A DNA stretch of 27,400 nt from a virus. Below the pieces are notes generated by a model. The model did no database searches, had not been told where the DNA came from, and saw only the letters and a program-made list of their open reading frames with translations. The stretch lies in IMG/VR virus record IMGVR_UViG_3300034024_000021, positions 1 through 27,400 of that record. One strand, written 5' to 3'. Of the stretch, positions 12,710 through 19,913 are shown piece by piece. Position 1 is the first letter of the stretch, and each line of letters begins with the position of its first letter. Both the position numbers and the translations under genes were made by a program.

Positions 12710-13528
12710 ATGGCGGCACCGTGTGAATGGGACGTGGACCCCGTGGCCCTCGGCGTGTGTGCCGACTGGGCCGAGCTCCCGGCCGAGCGCCAGGCCACGG
12801 CGCTGGCGCTGGCGACCAGCTACCTGTGGGCCGTCACCGGCCGCCGGTTCGGCGTGTGCCCGGTGACGGTCCGGCCGAGCCAGGCGCTCCGGGGAGCCGA
12901 GCTCGCGTACCAGACCTTCCACGCCGCGCCGGGCCTCGGTGGCCTGGGCACCCCCGGCGGCCCGTTCCTGTTCGGTGGCCGCTGGTTCAACGCCGGGTGC
13001 TCCACCGCGTGCTGTGGCAACTCGGCGTGCGCTGTGGTGCTCCGGGGGCCGGTCGCCAGCGTCTACTCGGTGGAGGTGGACGGCGAGGTGGTCCCCCCGA
13101 GCGCGTACCGGGTGGACGTGACCGGCGGTGCGTGGCTCCTCGTCCGGACCGATGGCGAGTGCTGGCCGCTGTGCCAGAACTTCACGGCCGACGAGGGCGA
13201 GGTGGGCTCGTTCGTCGTGGACTACGGCCAGGGGAGCGAGGTCCCGCTGGCGCTCCAGGTGGCCGCCGCCATGCTGGCCTGTGAGTACAGCAAGGCCCTG
13301 GCCGGTGGCCCGTGCAAGCTGCCCAGCAAGATGACCCGGCTGTCCCGCCAGGGCGTGGAGATCGAGCTGGAGCCGCCGGACCCGGCGGACGGCAAGACCG
13401 GCATCCGTGAGGTGGACCAGGTGGTGGCGACGTACAACCCCGGCGGTCTCCAGCGTCCGCCCCAGGTGCTCTCGCTCGACCTCCCCGAGCAGTGCGACCG
13501 GGCCACGGTCTGGGCGGGGGGCTCCTGA
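12710..13528 (+). CDS. Head-to-tail adaptor protein
   Basis: This 272-residue protein is of the actinophage head-tail adaptor type. It opens with MAAPCEWDVDPVALGVCADW, then a helix (RQATALALATSYLWAVTGRR) typical of gp6-like connector proteins. A Cys-rich middle (CSTACCGNSAC) and a C-terminal LALQVAAAMLACEYSKALAG helix follow. Adaptor rings sit under the portal once packaging ends. GGAGGAGG precedes the ATG. The stop overlaps the next start (TGATG). Confidence 0.75.
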   Translation: MAAPCEWDVDPVALGVCADWAELPAERQATALALATSYLWAVTGRRFGVCPVTVRPSQALRGAELAYQTFHAAPGLGGLGTPGGPFLFGGRWFNAGCSTACCGNSACAVVLRGPVASVYSVEVDGEVVPPSAYRVDVTGGAWLLVRTDGECWPLCQNFTADEGEVGSFVVDYGQGSEVPLALQVAAAMLACEYSKALAGGPCKLPSKMTRLSRQGVEIELEPPDPADGKTGIREVDQVVATYNPGGLQRPPQVLSLDLPEQCDRATVWAGGS

Positions 13529-14076
13529 TGGCCGCGCCGGACCCGCTGGTGATGCCGCTCGCACGCGAGCTCCTGGGTTGCTATGACCTGGAGCTGATGA
13601 AGCTGGACGAGCCGCCCAAGTACGTCCAGCTCCGAGCGGGCAACGTCGTGGCCCACCTCCTGAGCACGTTCCAGGACGAGTGTTGCGAGGGCCTGGCCTG
13701 GGTCCGCCCGGCCTCGTTCTTCCCGAGCTCGACCACCTTCCCGACTCAGGACGCGGCCCCTCAGCCCAAGGGCGTGAGCGCGTGGGCTGTCACCCTGGAG
13801 CTCGGGTTCGTCCAGTGCGCGCCGGTCGGGGACGAGAACACCATCCCCACGGCGGAGGACTGGGACGCCACGGTCCAGGGCGTGATGGACGGCGCGGCGG
13901 CCATGCGCCGGGCGCTGTGCTGTTTCATCGAGTCCAAGCAGGGCCGGGCGCGCCGGGTGCTCCCGGGCACCTGGCAACCGATCGAGGTCCAGGGCGGGTG
14001 CGTGGGCGGCATCATGCCGATCACGATCCAGGGTCCGGCATGTGATTGCGCCGAGGCTGGCGAGACCTCATCCTGA
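13528..14076 (+). CDS. Head-tail connector / tail-terminator-like protein
   Basis: This 182-residue protein is translationally coupled to the adaptor. It has several cysteines, including CCEG and CDC. The N-terminus is helical (LVMPLARELLGCYDLEL) and the rest looks strand-rich (VSAWAVTLELGFVQCAPVG), as in neck and tail-terminator proteins. Its place between the adaptor and the gp10-like gene supports a neck role, but I cannot separate stopper from tail terminator by eye. A GC-rich hairpin follows. Confidence 0.55.
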   Translation: MAAPDPLVMPLARELLGCYDLELMKLDEPPKYVQLRAGNVVAHLLSTFQDECCEGLAWVRPASFFPSSTTFPTQDAAPQPKGVSAWAVTLELGFVQCAPVGDENTIPTAEDWDATVQGVMDGAAAMRRALCCFIESKQGRARRVLPGTWQPIEVQGGCVGGIMPITIQGPACDCAEAGETSS

Positions 14077-14085
14077 CAGCAGGAA

Positions 14086-14117
14086 CCCCCGGGGGGTCTC
14101 AAGTCCGCTCCCGGGGG
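14086..14117 (+). terminator. GC-rich hairpin between connector and gp10-like genes
   Basis: CCCCCGGG (14086-14093) pairs with CCCGGGGG (14110-14117) around a 16-base loop. It is followed by TCCGCTATTCCT. Possible terminator or attenuator. Confidence 0.5.
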
Positions 14118-14188
14118 CTCCGCTATTCCTCGAACCTTACAGCCGTGGTCGCCTAGATCACAAGGGTCTGACGTATCAGGAGGTGGCC

Positions 14189-14602
14189 GTGGTCGCTCAC
14201 TCGCTCCGCATCGACCGCGCCCAGCTCACCGGCGTGGGGATGGATGAGGCCCGTAAGGCGGTCAACCGGGTGGTCCGCCGGACGTACACCCGCTCCCAGG
14301 TGCTGGTCCCGGTGGACAACGGCCCGCTGAGGGCGAGCGGTCAGCCGGACCTCATCCGCGACCAGGGCGCGGTGGTCATCGGCTCGGTGACCTACACGGC
14401 GGAGTACGCGGCGGCCGTGCACAACGGGCGGCGCGCGCTGACCATCACGGCCAAGGGCAACGGCCGCCTGAAGTTCACCGTGGACGGCCGGACGGTCTAC
14501 GCGCGCCGGGTCCACCAGCCCGCCCGAGCGGGCCGCCCGTACCTCTCTCAGGCGCTCCGCGAGGTGGCCGCTCAGGAAGGGTTCGTGGTCACCATCGGCT
14601 GA
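14189..14602 (+). CDS. HK97 gp10-like neck/tail-completion protein
   Basis: GTG at 14189 follows AGGAGG by five bases and gives 137 residues. A longer frame back to 14042 is rejected because it runs through the hairpin and has a Pro/Arg composition unlike the rest. The sequence has ARKAVNRVVRRTYTRSQVLV and VPVDNGPLRASGQPDLI, then VTYTAEYAAAVHNG, and ends GRPYLSQALREVAAQEG. That is the usual HK97 gp10-like order (early helices, 'vDtG.LR.S', 'YA..vh.G', 'pfl..A'). Confidence 0.7.
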   Translation: MVAHSLRIDRAQLTGVGMDEARKAVNRVVRRTYTRSQVLVPVDNGPLRASGQPDLIRDQGAVVIGSVTYTAEYAAAVHNGRRALTITAKGNGRLKFTVDGRTVYARRVHQPARAGRPYLSQALREVAAQEGFVVTIG

Positions 14603-14618
14603 GATGCCCCCCGCCTGG

Positions 14619-14631
14619 TAGGTTAGGGGGC
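14619..14631 (+). promoter_or_regulatory. Leaderless promoter (-10 box) of the 14632 gene
   Basis: TGGTAGGTT: a -10 box at 14619-14624 followed by seven bases and the ATG, with no separate ribosome site. GAGATGCCCCC lies 18 bases upstream, as before the 694 gene. The sequence also folds (TGCCCCC / GGGGGCA). Confidence 0.55.
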
Positions 14632-15069
14632 ATGACCGACGAGACCACGGCCCCCGAGGCCGCAACCACCGAGCTCCCCCCGGAGCTGGAGATCCCGTTC
14701 GCTGGCCGGACGCTGTGGGTCAAGATGCCTACCCCGGAACAGCTCCTGGTGTGGAAGCGCACGCTCCGCCAGCTCCAGGCGGCCGACGTGTCCGGCTGGA
14801 ACGGGGAGCAGGTGATGAAGGCGCTCGAACGTACCCGCCTGATCATTGACTCGCTCCTGGTCCACGACACGGACAAGGAGTGGCTGGACGATGAGATGCT
14901 GGCGGGCACCATCGGCCTGATGGACACGGCCGGGATCATCAACGGCACGGTGGACGCTTTCGCCACGGCGGCCGAGGAGGGCGGCAACCGGGAGACCCGG
15001 CGCGCCGCCGCCAAGAAGGCCACCCCGGCCAAGAAGGCGGCCCGCAAGAAGGCGACCCCGGGCCGATGA
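14632..15069 (+). CDS. Tail assembly chaperone-like protein
   Basis: This 145-residue protein begins with an acidic low-complexity stretch, then LEIPFAGRTLWVKMPTPEQL and LLVWKRTLRQLQ. It continues with a helical body (LERTRLIIDSLLVHDTDKEW) and a Lys/Ala-rich end (KKATPAKKAARKKATPGR). This is the layout of the first tail-assembly chaperone of actinophages, which helps fold the tape measure. Its stop overlaps the next start (ATGA); the next small gene lies in the -1 frame, as expected of a frameshifted partner, but I see no canonical slippery heptamer. Confidence 0.6.
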   Translation: MTDETTAPEAATTELPPELEIPFAGRTLWVKMPTPEQLLVWKRTLRQLQAADVSGWNGEQVMKALERTRLIIDSLLVHDTDKEWLDDEMLAGTIGLMDTAGIINGTVDAFATAAEEGGNRETRRAAAKKATPAKKAARKKATPGR

Positions 15070-15191
15070 ACAGCCGGGGGCGGCGCACACAGCGCCGCGC
15101 CGCCGAGCGCCGGGCCTACAACCTGGCTCAGCGCGAGCGCCGGGAGATCCAGCGCTCGTACCGGATCAAGCGAAAGAAGGCCACGCGATGA
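15066..15191 (+). CDS. Small highly basic protein
   Basis: ATG at 15066 overlaps the chaperone stop (ATGA). The 41 residues begin MNSRGRRTQRRAAERRAYNL and end RIKRKKATR; about two in five are Arg or Lys, and the protein is probably one long helix. It may bind nucleic acid or be an extension of the chaperone by -1 frameshifting. Its stop overlaps the next start (ATGA). Confidence 0.55.
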   Translation: MNSRGRRTQRRAAERRAYNLAQRERREIQRSYRIKRKKATR

Positions 15192-15547
15192 TGCCCCTGG
15201 GCACCACCGACCCGCACCCGTCCGCCGTGCTCGGCACGCGCGAGCACGCCGAGGCCATCACGGACGGCCGCCACCCGGGCGTCCAGGCCGCGCTCCAGTG
15301 GCTGGCGTTCTCCCACCTCCCCGAGCCGCTTCAGCGGTTCTCGCGGCCGTTCTACCAGACCGCCGTGGAGCTCGTGATCGAGATCCGCACGGACTCGCCC
15401 GAGCTGACCACGGCGCTCAACAGCCTGGTGGAGGCCAAGGACTGGGCCGTCCGCGCCGGTATCCGGCACCAGCACGGCCGTCCGGGACCGGTGTCCCGGC
15501 CCGCCACCGTCGTCAACCCCCCGCTGTTCGAGGAGCCGGGCAAGTGA
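15188..15547 (+). CDS. Acb2/Tad1 hairpin-domain-like protein (possible anti-CBASS/anti-Thoeris sponge)
   Basis: This 119-residue protein carries, at about residues 43-92, the pattern I associate with the Acb2/Tad1 hairpin domain: HLPEPLQRFSRPFYQTAVEL, then SPELTTALNSLVEAKDWAVR. Acb2 and Tad1 proteins of other phages bind cyclic nucleotide signals and so blunt CBASS and Thoeris immunity. Many phage proteins with this short domain have not been tested, so the function here is inferred. The N-terminus (DPHPSAVLGTREHAEAITDG) and the Pro-rich C-terminus flank a helical core. ATG at 15188 or 15191 is possible. It overlaps both neighbours (ATGA, GTGA). Confidence 0.65.
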   Translation: MMPLGTTDPHPSAVLGTREHAEAITDGRHPGVQAALQWLAFSHLPEPLQRFSRPFYQTAVELVIEIRTDSPELTTALNSLVEAKDWAVRAGIRHQHGRPGPVSRPATVVNPPLFEEPGK

Positions 15548-15927
15548 CCGCCGCCGAGGAGCCGCGCCAGATGGTGTGGAAGGACGACGCGCCGGACGAC
15601 ACCTCGGACGGGTTCCACACGTTCGGGGAGCTCTACGACCACCGGCGCGCGCTGACCGCCGTCCTGGCCGCCGCCGCGAGCTCGGCCGGGGACTCCTGGC
15701 GGAGCAAGGCCCACCACCCGGACGACTCGCCCATGTTCGAGGGCGGGTATTTCATCGTGGGGATCGAGCTCCCCACCGGCACGATCACGTACCACTACAA
15801 GCTGGCGCACTGGGACGACTTCGCGGCCGTGCCCGAGCTGGAGCACGCGCCCAAGTGGGACGGGGCCACCCCGGCCGACACCGTGACCCGGTGCCTGGAG
15901 CTCGCCCGGAACGTGGCCGGGTACTGA
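15544..15927 (+). CDS. WDGH-domain-like phage protein
   Basis: GTG at 15544 overlaps the preceding stop and gives 127 residues. It has the order typical of the protein type annotated as WDGH domain: SDGFHTFGELYDHRRALTAV, SWRSKAHHPDDSPMFEGGYF, FIVGIELPTGTITYHYKLAH and PKWDGATPADTVTRCLELA. The name-giving WDGH is WDGA here. The function of this family is unknown to me. Conserved His/Asp residues could suggest catalysis or ligand binding. The longer frame back to 15298 overlaps the Acb2-like gene and is rejected. Confidence 0.65.
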   Translation: MTAAEEPRQMVWKDDAPDDTSDGFHTFGELYDHRRALTAVLAAAASSAGDSWRSKAHHPDDSPMFEGGYFIVGIELPTGTITYHYKLAHWDDFAAVPELEHAPKWDGATPADTVTRCLELARNVAGY

Positions 15928-15928
15928 C

Positions 15929-16618
15929 GTGGAGGTGGACCCGCTCGCGTCGATGCGGTGCTGGGCCATCGAGCTGGAGCTGGGGGGCCGGACGTTCGAC
16001 GTTCCGGCCCTCACGGCTGTGGACTGGTGGCCGGTGCTCACCTCGGCCGACCTGACCCAGATCCTTGACTTTGTAGTGTCAACGCCGGAGGACCCGTTCA
16101 ACCTGGACGATCTCCTCCTGGACGGGGAGCTGACCCAGGCCGAGCTCCAGACGGCGCTCACGGACGCGCTGGAGACGGCCTCGGGCCGCTCGCGCCACGT
16201 GACGTTCGTACTGGCGACCGTGGCGAGTCAGTTCTGGGCCTCGATCAACGGCGCGCTGGTCCGGCGTGGGTTCCGCTGGGAGGGCCAGCCGCTCGGCGCG
16301 GTGCTGGACGCTGTGTACGCCGAGCTCACCTCGCGGCTGGACAAGGACGAGCTGACCAAGTTCGAGGCGTTGCTGGCGGACGAGTCGCTGACCCAGCCGG
16401 GCAAGAAGCGCAAGCCCGCTCGCGCCGTGGTGAGCGAGTTCGAGTCGATGGCCGGGCCTCGGCCTACGACTGGTGTCGTAGCCACCTCCGGGCAGTCCGG
16501 TAATGCACGTCCCAAAACTCAGCCACGGCTCCGGCGGCCCCGCCAGGGCGGCCAGTCTGGCGAGCCCAGGCCGCCACGCGAGCCACGCGCTGGAAGTGAT
16601 CCGGCGGCCAGCTCCTAG
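15929..16618 (+). CDS. Second tail assembly chaperone-like protein
   Basis: GTG at 15929, one base after the preceding stop. Residues 1-150 form a helical body with LTAVDWWPVLTSADLTQILD, DGELTQAELQTALTDALETA, SQFWASINGALVRRGFRWEG and ELTSRLDKDELTKFEALLAD, like the tail chaperones that precede actinophage tape measures. The last 50 residues are Pro/Arg/Gly-rich, and they are coded opposite the end of the 16464-16892 gene. This tail may be an overrun with little function. An operator copy lies inside the gene at 16065-16082. Confidence 0.55.
   Translation: MEVDPLASMRCWAIELELGGRTFDVPALTAVDWWPVLTSADLTQILDFVVSTPEDPFNLDDLLLDGELTQAELQTALTDALETASGRSRHVTFVLATVASQFWASINGALVRRGFRWEGQPLGAVLDAVYAELTSRLDKDELTKFEALLADESLTQPGKKRKPARAVVSEFESMAGPRPTTGVVATSGQSGNARPKTQPRLRRPRQGGQSGEPRPPREPRAGSDPAASS
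16065..16082 (+). promoter_or_regulatory. Dispersed operator, copy 9
   Basis: TTGACTTTGTAGTGTCAA, perfect outer and inner arms, inside the second chaperone gene. Confidence 0.8.
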
Positions 16619-16892
16619 AGCCGCTGGGGCGCGGCTGGGCCAACATCCGGTACTGGGCCTCCCCCTCGCCCTTCAGGGCGCTGGCGGCCACGCTGGCGAG
16701 CTGGCGGACGGGAATCTGGGCCAGGACCGTGGAGGTCACCGGGCCACCATCGCGTGCCCACACGACGAGGCCCCGGACCTCGGGCCGGTCCGTGTCCTGG
16801 GCCAGGTAGACATCGACGGTCCACGGCCACTCGGGATCGACCACCTGAACCATGTCCCCGGTGTTCGAGAGCTGAGCTCGTGAGACATCCAT
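16464..16892 (-). CDS. Helix-turn-helix-like protein
   Basis: This 142-residue protein begins MDVSRAQLSNTGDMVQVVDP. The N-terminal half is strand-rich (WPWTVDVYLAQDT, VRGLVVWARDGG), and a linker follows. The C-terminus has FQRVARVAAWARQTGRPGGA and AVAEFWDVHYRTARRWLRHQ. That end closely resembles a common actinobacterial HTH in which a helix is followed by 'AVAE.fgv..sTA.rWvrr'. DNA binding is likely. The ATG lies six bases after TAGGAT, so the mRNA is probably leaderless. The 3' end overlaps the second chaperone gene by 155 bases in antiparallel; CTACGAC/GTCGTAG at 16464-16481 forms a small hairpin at its stop. It could regulate the phage, but nothing links it to the operators yet. Confidence 0.7.
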   Translation of the reverse strand: MDVSRAQLSNTGDMVQVVDPEWPWTVDVYLAQDTDRPEVRGLVVWARDGGPVTSTVLAQIPVRQLASVAASALKGEGEAQYRMLAQPRPSGSRSWPPDHFQRVARVAAWARQTGRPGGAAGAVAEFWDVHYRTARRWLRHQS

Positions 16893-16898
16893 CCGGCC

Positions 16899-16904
16899 AT
16901 CCTA
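16899..16904 (-). promoter_or_regulatory. Leaderless -10 box of the HTH gene
   Basis: TAGGAT on the - strand, six bases before the ATG at 16892. No clear -35; the repeated GAGATGCCCCCTGGACC (16908-16924) lies just upstream. Confidence 0.5.
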
Positions 16905-16951
16905 GCCGAGATGCCCCCTGGACCTTGGGTGCCGTGACATCTCACGGTCCG

Positions 16952-16963
16952 TAGGCTGGGGGA
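16952..16963 (+). promoter_or_regulatory. Leaderless -10 box of the tape measure gene
   Basis: TAGGCT at 16952-16957, then GGGGGA and the GTG at 16964. With the reverse box at 16899-16904 this forms a 71-base divergent promoter region. Confidence 0.5.
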
Positions 16964-19897
16964 GTGACCGATGTCGGCAAGGCCAGAGTTGAGGTTGAGG
17001 GCGACGTACGCAACTTCGCCCGGAACACCGAACGGGACCTTGACCGTGCACTGTCACGGATCAACGTCCGGCCGGTGGAAGTGCCGATCGACTCGGACGG
17101 GGTGCGCAAGGCCGGAGAGAACGCGGGCCGGGACCTCGGGGACGGGATCACCGAGGGCGCGGACGGACGGCTCCGGGACGCACGCGGCAAGTTCGTGGCG
17201 ATGGGCGACCGGGCCGGGGCCGCCGCCGGGGAGGCCGTGGGCCGCTCGGCTGGCCGCAACATCGGCAAGAGCCTGGAGCGCAACACCGACGAGAGCGCCA
17301 TCCGCCGGTTCCTGGCCGGTCTGTTCGGCCGGACCGGCACCGACTCGGCAACGCTGTTCGCCAACTTCCTGACCAAGGGCATCCAGCGTCTCCCCGCGCT
17401 GATCGGCCCGGCGCTGATCCCCATCGGCGCGGCCGTGGCCGGTGGCATCGCGGTGGCCGCCGGTGCGGCGATCGGCTCGCTCCTGGGCGCGGCCATCACG
17501 GCCGGGGTGGGCCTGGGCGCGCTCGGCCTGGGGGTAATGCTCCTCAAGGAGGAGCCCGCTCTCAAGGCCGCCGCCAAGAGCCTGACCGACTCGATGAAGT
17601 CCGAGTTCACGGCCGCCGCCCAGCCGCTTCTCCAGCCTCTGGTCAAGGCCCTGGGCGAGTTCGAGAAGCTGACTCAGCGCATCGCTCCCCAGCTCAAGAC
17701 GATGTTCTCCGCGCTGGCCCCGGCCATCGCGCCGCTGACCGCCGGGCTGATCGGCCTCGTGGAGAATGCGCTCCCGGGGTTCGTCAACCTGGTGGCCTCC
17801 AGCGGGCCGGTCATCGCGGCGTTTGCCACGGGGCTGTCCGAGACCGGCGGCGCGCTCCGCAACATGTTCGACAACATCGCCTCGGTGAGCCCTGAGCTCG
17901 GCGTATTCTTTGGCGATTTCTTCGACGGTATCCAGTTCCTGATCAGCAAGCTGGGCGAGTTCATCGCCTGGTCCGCCCGGACGTACACGGCAATTCGTGA
18001 GGTCGTTACCGGGTTCAGCTCGTGGGGCGAGGCATTCGACTACGCCGTTACGGCGATCCAGAACCTGATCAGCCAGGGGCTCTCGTACCTGGCTGACAAT
18101 CTACCGTCAATCATTGAGCGGATCATCGCGTTCCGCCAGCAGGTCACGGACGCCATTCTCAAGATGGTGACCGGGCTGGCCGACGCGCTCCCGACGATCG
18201 TCCCCCAGATCATCCAGGGCGTGATCCAGCTCGTGACCGGCCTGGTCAACGCGCTGGTGAGCTCGGCCCCCCGGATCATTGAGGCCGCCGTGGCCCTGGT
18301 CCAGGGCCTGGTGACCGGCATCGTGAGCGCGCTCCCGACGCTGATCCCGGCAATCGTCCAGCTCGCCACCACGCTGATCACGGGCATCATCGCAGCGATC
18401 CCCCAGCTCATCCAGGCTGGCATCCAGTTGATCCAGGGCCTGATCACGGGCCTGTTGACCGCGCTCCCCACGGTCGCCACGGCGCTGATCACGGCCATCC
18501 CCCAGATCCTCTCGGCGTTCATCGCGGCGGCCCCCCAGCTCCTCATGCTGGGGATCAACCTGATTACCGCCATCGTCCAGGGCATCGGCCAGGCCATGCC
18601 CCAGATCGTGGCCGCGATCCAGAATGACCTCATCCCGACGCTGCTCAACACGCTGAGCACCCAGGGTCCGGCCCTGATGCAACAGGGCCTCGCCATGCTG
18701 ATGAGCCTCGCCCAGGGGTTCATCGACAACATCGGGATCATCACCTCCACGATCACCGGCGTGATCATCCCGGCCATCACCCAGCTATTCCAGAACGCGC
18801 CGCAATTCGTTGAGGCCGGAATCGCTGTGCTGACCCAGCTCCTCAATGCGTGGGTGGCGAATCTGCCGCTGTTGACCCAGTTCATCACCGGCGTTCTGAT
18901 CCCCCAGATTGCCGCGTTCCTGAAGAATGCCCCGGCCATTCTCCAGGCCGGTATCGACATGATCCTGAAGATTGTCGAGGCGTTCAATACGGCGCTGCCG
19001 ATGATCATCAGCTTTGTGACGGACACGCTGATCCCGACGCTGGTCCAGGCGCTGATCGACAACGGGCCTCAGCTCGCGGCGGCTGCGGGCCAGATCATGG
19101 TCATGCTCACCGTGGCGTTCATCAAGGCCATCCCTCAGCTTGTGGGCGCGGTCCTGAAGATCAACGCGGCCATCACCTCGGGGCTGCTCTCGGCGCTCGG
19201 CCAGATCATCGCGGCCGGTGCCCGGCTCATGGTCGGGTTCGTGACCTCGATCATCAGCAACGGCGTGGGGGCGGCGCGCAACGCCATCAACAGCGTGAAG
19301 AACGCCATCGTCTCGGCCGCGAGCTCGGCCGCTTCCTGGCTGGTCTCGGCCGGGCGCTCGGTGGTCAACGGCCTGATCTCGGGCATCAGCGCGATGATCG
19401 GCGCGGCGCGGTCCAAGGTCGCCAGCATCAAGAGCGCCGTGACCGGTGCGCTGGCGGGGGCCGGGTCCTGGCTGGTGAGCGCTGGCCGCCAGATCATTGA
19501 CGGTCTGATCTCCGGCATCCAGGCCGGGTTCGGCCGGGTGCGGGGGCTGCTCAACTCGCTGACCTCGATGCTCCCGGACTGGAAGGGTCCGGCCGAGGTG
19601 GACCGCAAGATCCTGGAGCCCTCGGGTGACATGGTGATGGCCGGGTTCGAGAAGGGCCTGGAGTCGCGGTTCGCCAGCATCCGCAAGACCCTGGGCGACC
19701 TGACCGGCGACCTCCCCAGCTTCGCCTCTCCGGCCGGGAGCCGGACGCGCGGCGGCGATGGCGCGGCCCTGGGCGGTACCGTCCAGATCACCGTGGAGGC
19801 TGGAGCCATCGTGATCCAGGGCCAGGGGCGCGAGGCTGGCCGCGAGGCCGCCGAGGCTGTCCTGGAGCTCCTGGGGCAAGCTACCTTGGCACGATGA
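16964..19897 (+). CDS. Tape measure protein
   Basis: At 977 residues this is the longest helical, low-complexity protein of the tail block, and its length sets the tail length. Residues 1-115 are charged and helical (MTDVGKARVEVEGDVRNFAR). Residues about 140-190 are hydrophobic Ala/Gly-rich (possible membrane segments). From about 370 to 760 there are repeated amphipathic segments such as AIPQLIQAGIQLIQGLITGL. Near the end come two similar blocks, SWLVSAGRSVVNGLISGI and SWLVSAGRQIIDGLISGI, then MLPDWKGPAEVDRKILEPSG, a motif common to actinophage tape measures. Operators lie at 17040 and 18093. By the usual rule of about 0.15 nm per residue the tail would be near 150 nm (inference). Confidence 0.92.
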   Translation: MTDVGKARVEVEGDVRNFARNTERDLDRALSRINVRPVEVPIDSDGVRKAGENAGRDLGDGITEGADGRLRDARGKFVAMGDRAGAAAGEAVGRSAGRNIGKSLERNTDESAIRRFLAGLFGRTGTDSATLFANFLTKGIQRLPALIGPALIPIGAAVAGGIAVAAGAAIGSLLGAAITAGVGLGALGLGVMLLKEEPALKAAAKSLTDSMKSEFTAAAQPLLQPLVKALGEFEKLTQRIAPQLKTMFSALAPAIAPLTAGLIGLVENALPGFVNLVASSGPVIAAFATGLSETGGALRNMFDNIASVSPELGVFFGDFFDGIQFLISKLGEFIAWSARTYTAIREVVTGFSSWGEAFDYAVTAIQNLISQGLSYLADNLPSIIERIIAFRQQVTDAILKMVTGLADALPTIVPQIIQGVIQLVTGLVNALVSSAPRIIEAAVALVQGLVTGIVSALPTLIPAIVQLATTLITGIIAAIPQLIQAGIQLIQGLITGLLTALPTVATALITAIPQILSAFIAAAPQLLMLGINLITAIVQGIGQAMPQIVAAIQNDLIPTLLNTLSTQGPALMQQGLAMLMSLAQGFIDNIGIITSTITGVIIPAITQLFQNAPQFVEAGIAVLTQLLNAWVANLPLLTQFITGVLIPQIAAFLKNAPAILQAGIDMILKIVEAFNTALPMIISFVTDTLIPTLVQALIDNGPQLAAAAGQIMVMLTVAFIKAIPQLVGAVLKINAAITSGLLSALGQIIAAGARLMVGFVTSIISNGVGAARNAINSVKNAIVSAASSAASWLVSAGRSVVNGLISGISAMIGAARSKVASIKSAVTGALAGAGSWLVSAGRQIIDGLISGIQAGFGRVRGLLNSLTSMLPDWKGPAEVDRKILEPSGDMVMAGFEKGLESRFASIRKTLGDLTGDLPSFASPAGSRTRGGDGAALGGTVQITVEAGAIVIQGQGREAGREAAEAVLELLGQATLAR
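17040..17057 (+). promoter_or_regulatory. Dispersed operator, copy 10
   Basis: TTGACCGTGCACTGTCAC, core intact, 77 bases into the tape measure gene, where a bound protein could block early elongation. Confidence 0.75.
18093..18110 (+). promoter_or_regulatory. Dispersed operator, copy 11 (weak)
   Basis: CTGACAATCTACCGTCAA keeps TGAC-N8-GTCA, but its centre lacks the GTG feature of the other copies. It may be a chance or decayed match. Confidence 0.45.
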
Positions 19898-19913
19898 CGG
19901 GGAGGTCTGAGTA

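Noticed and set aside
14126-14150. TAAGGT on the - strand (14134-14139) as a reverse promoter
   Set aside because: No gene begins downstream on the - strand and no convincing -35 lies at 17 bases.
14042-14188. Upstream extension of the gp10-like gene
   Set aside because: Runs through a GC-rich hairpin and lacks a ribosome site; GTG 14189 has AGGAGG five bases upstream.
16511-16517. CCCAAAA as a -1 slippery site in the second chaperone gene
   Set aside because: The codon boundaries (CCC|AAA|ACT) are in the wrong phase for the X XXY YYZ rule, and the region lies in the low-complexity antisense overlap.
19497-19512. TTGACGGTCTGATC-like operator candidate
   Set aside because: Only the left half matches; no GTCA at the required spacing.
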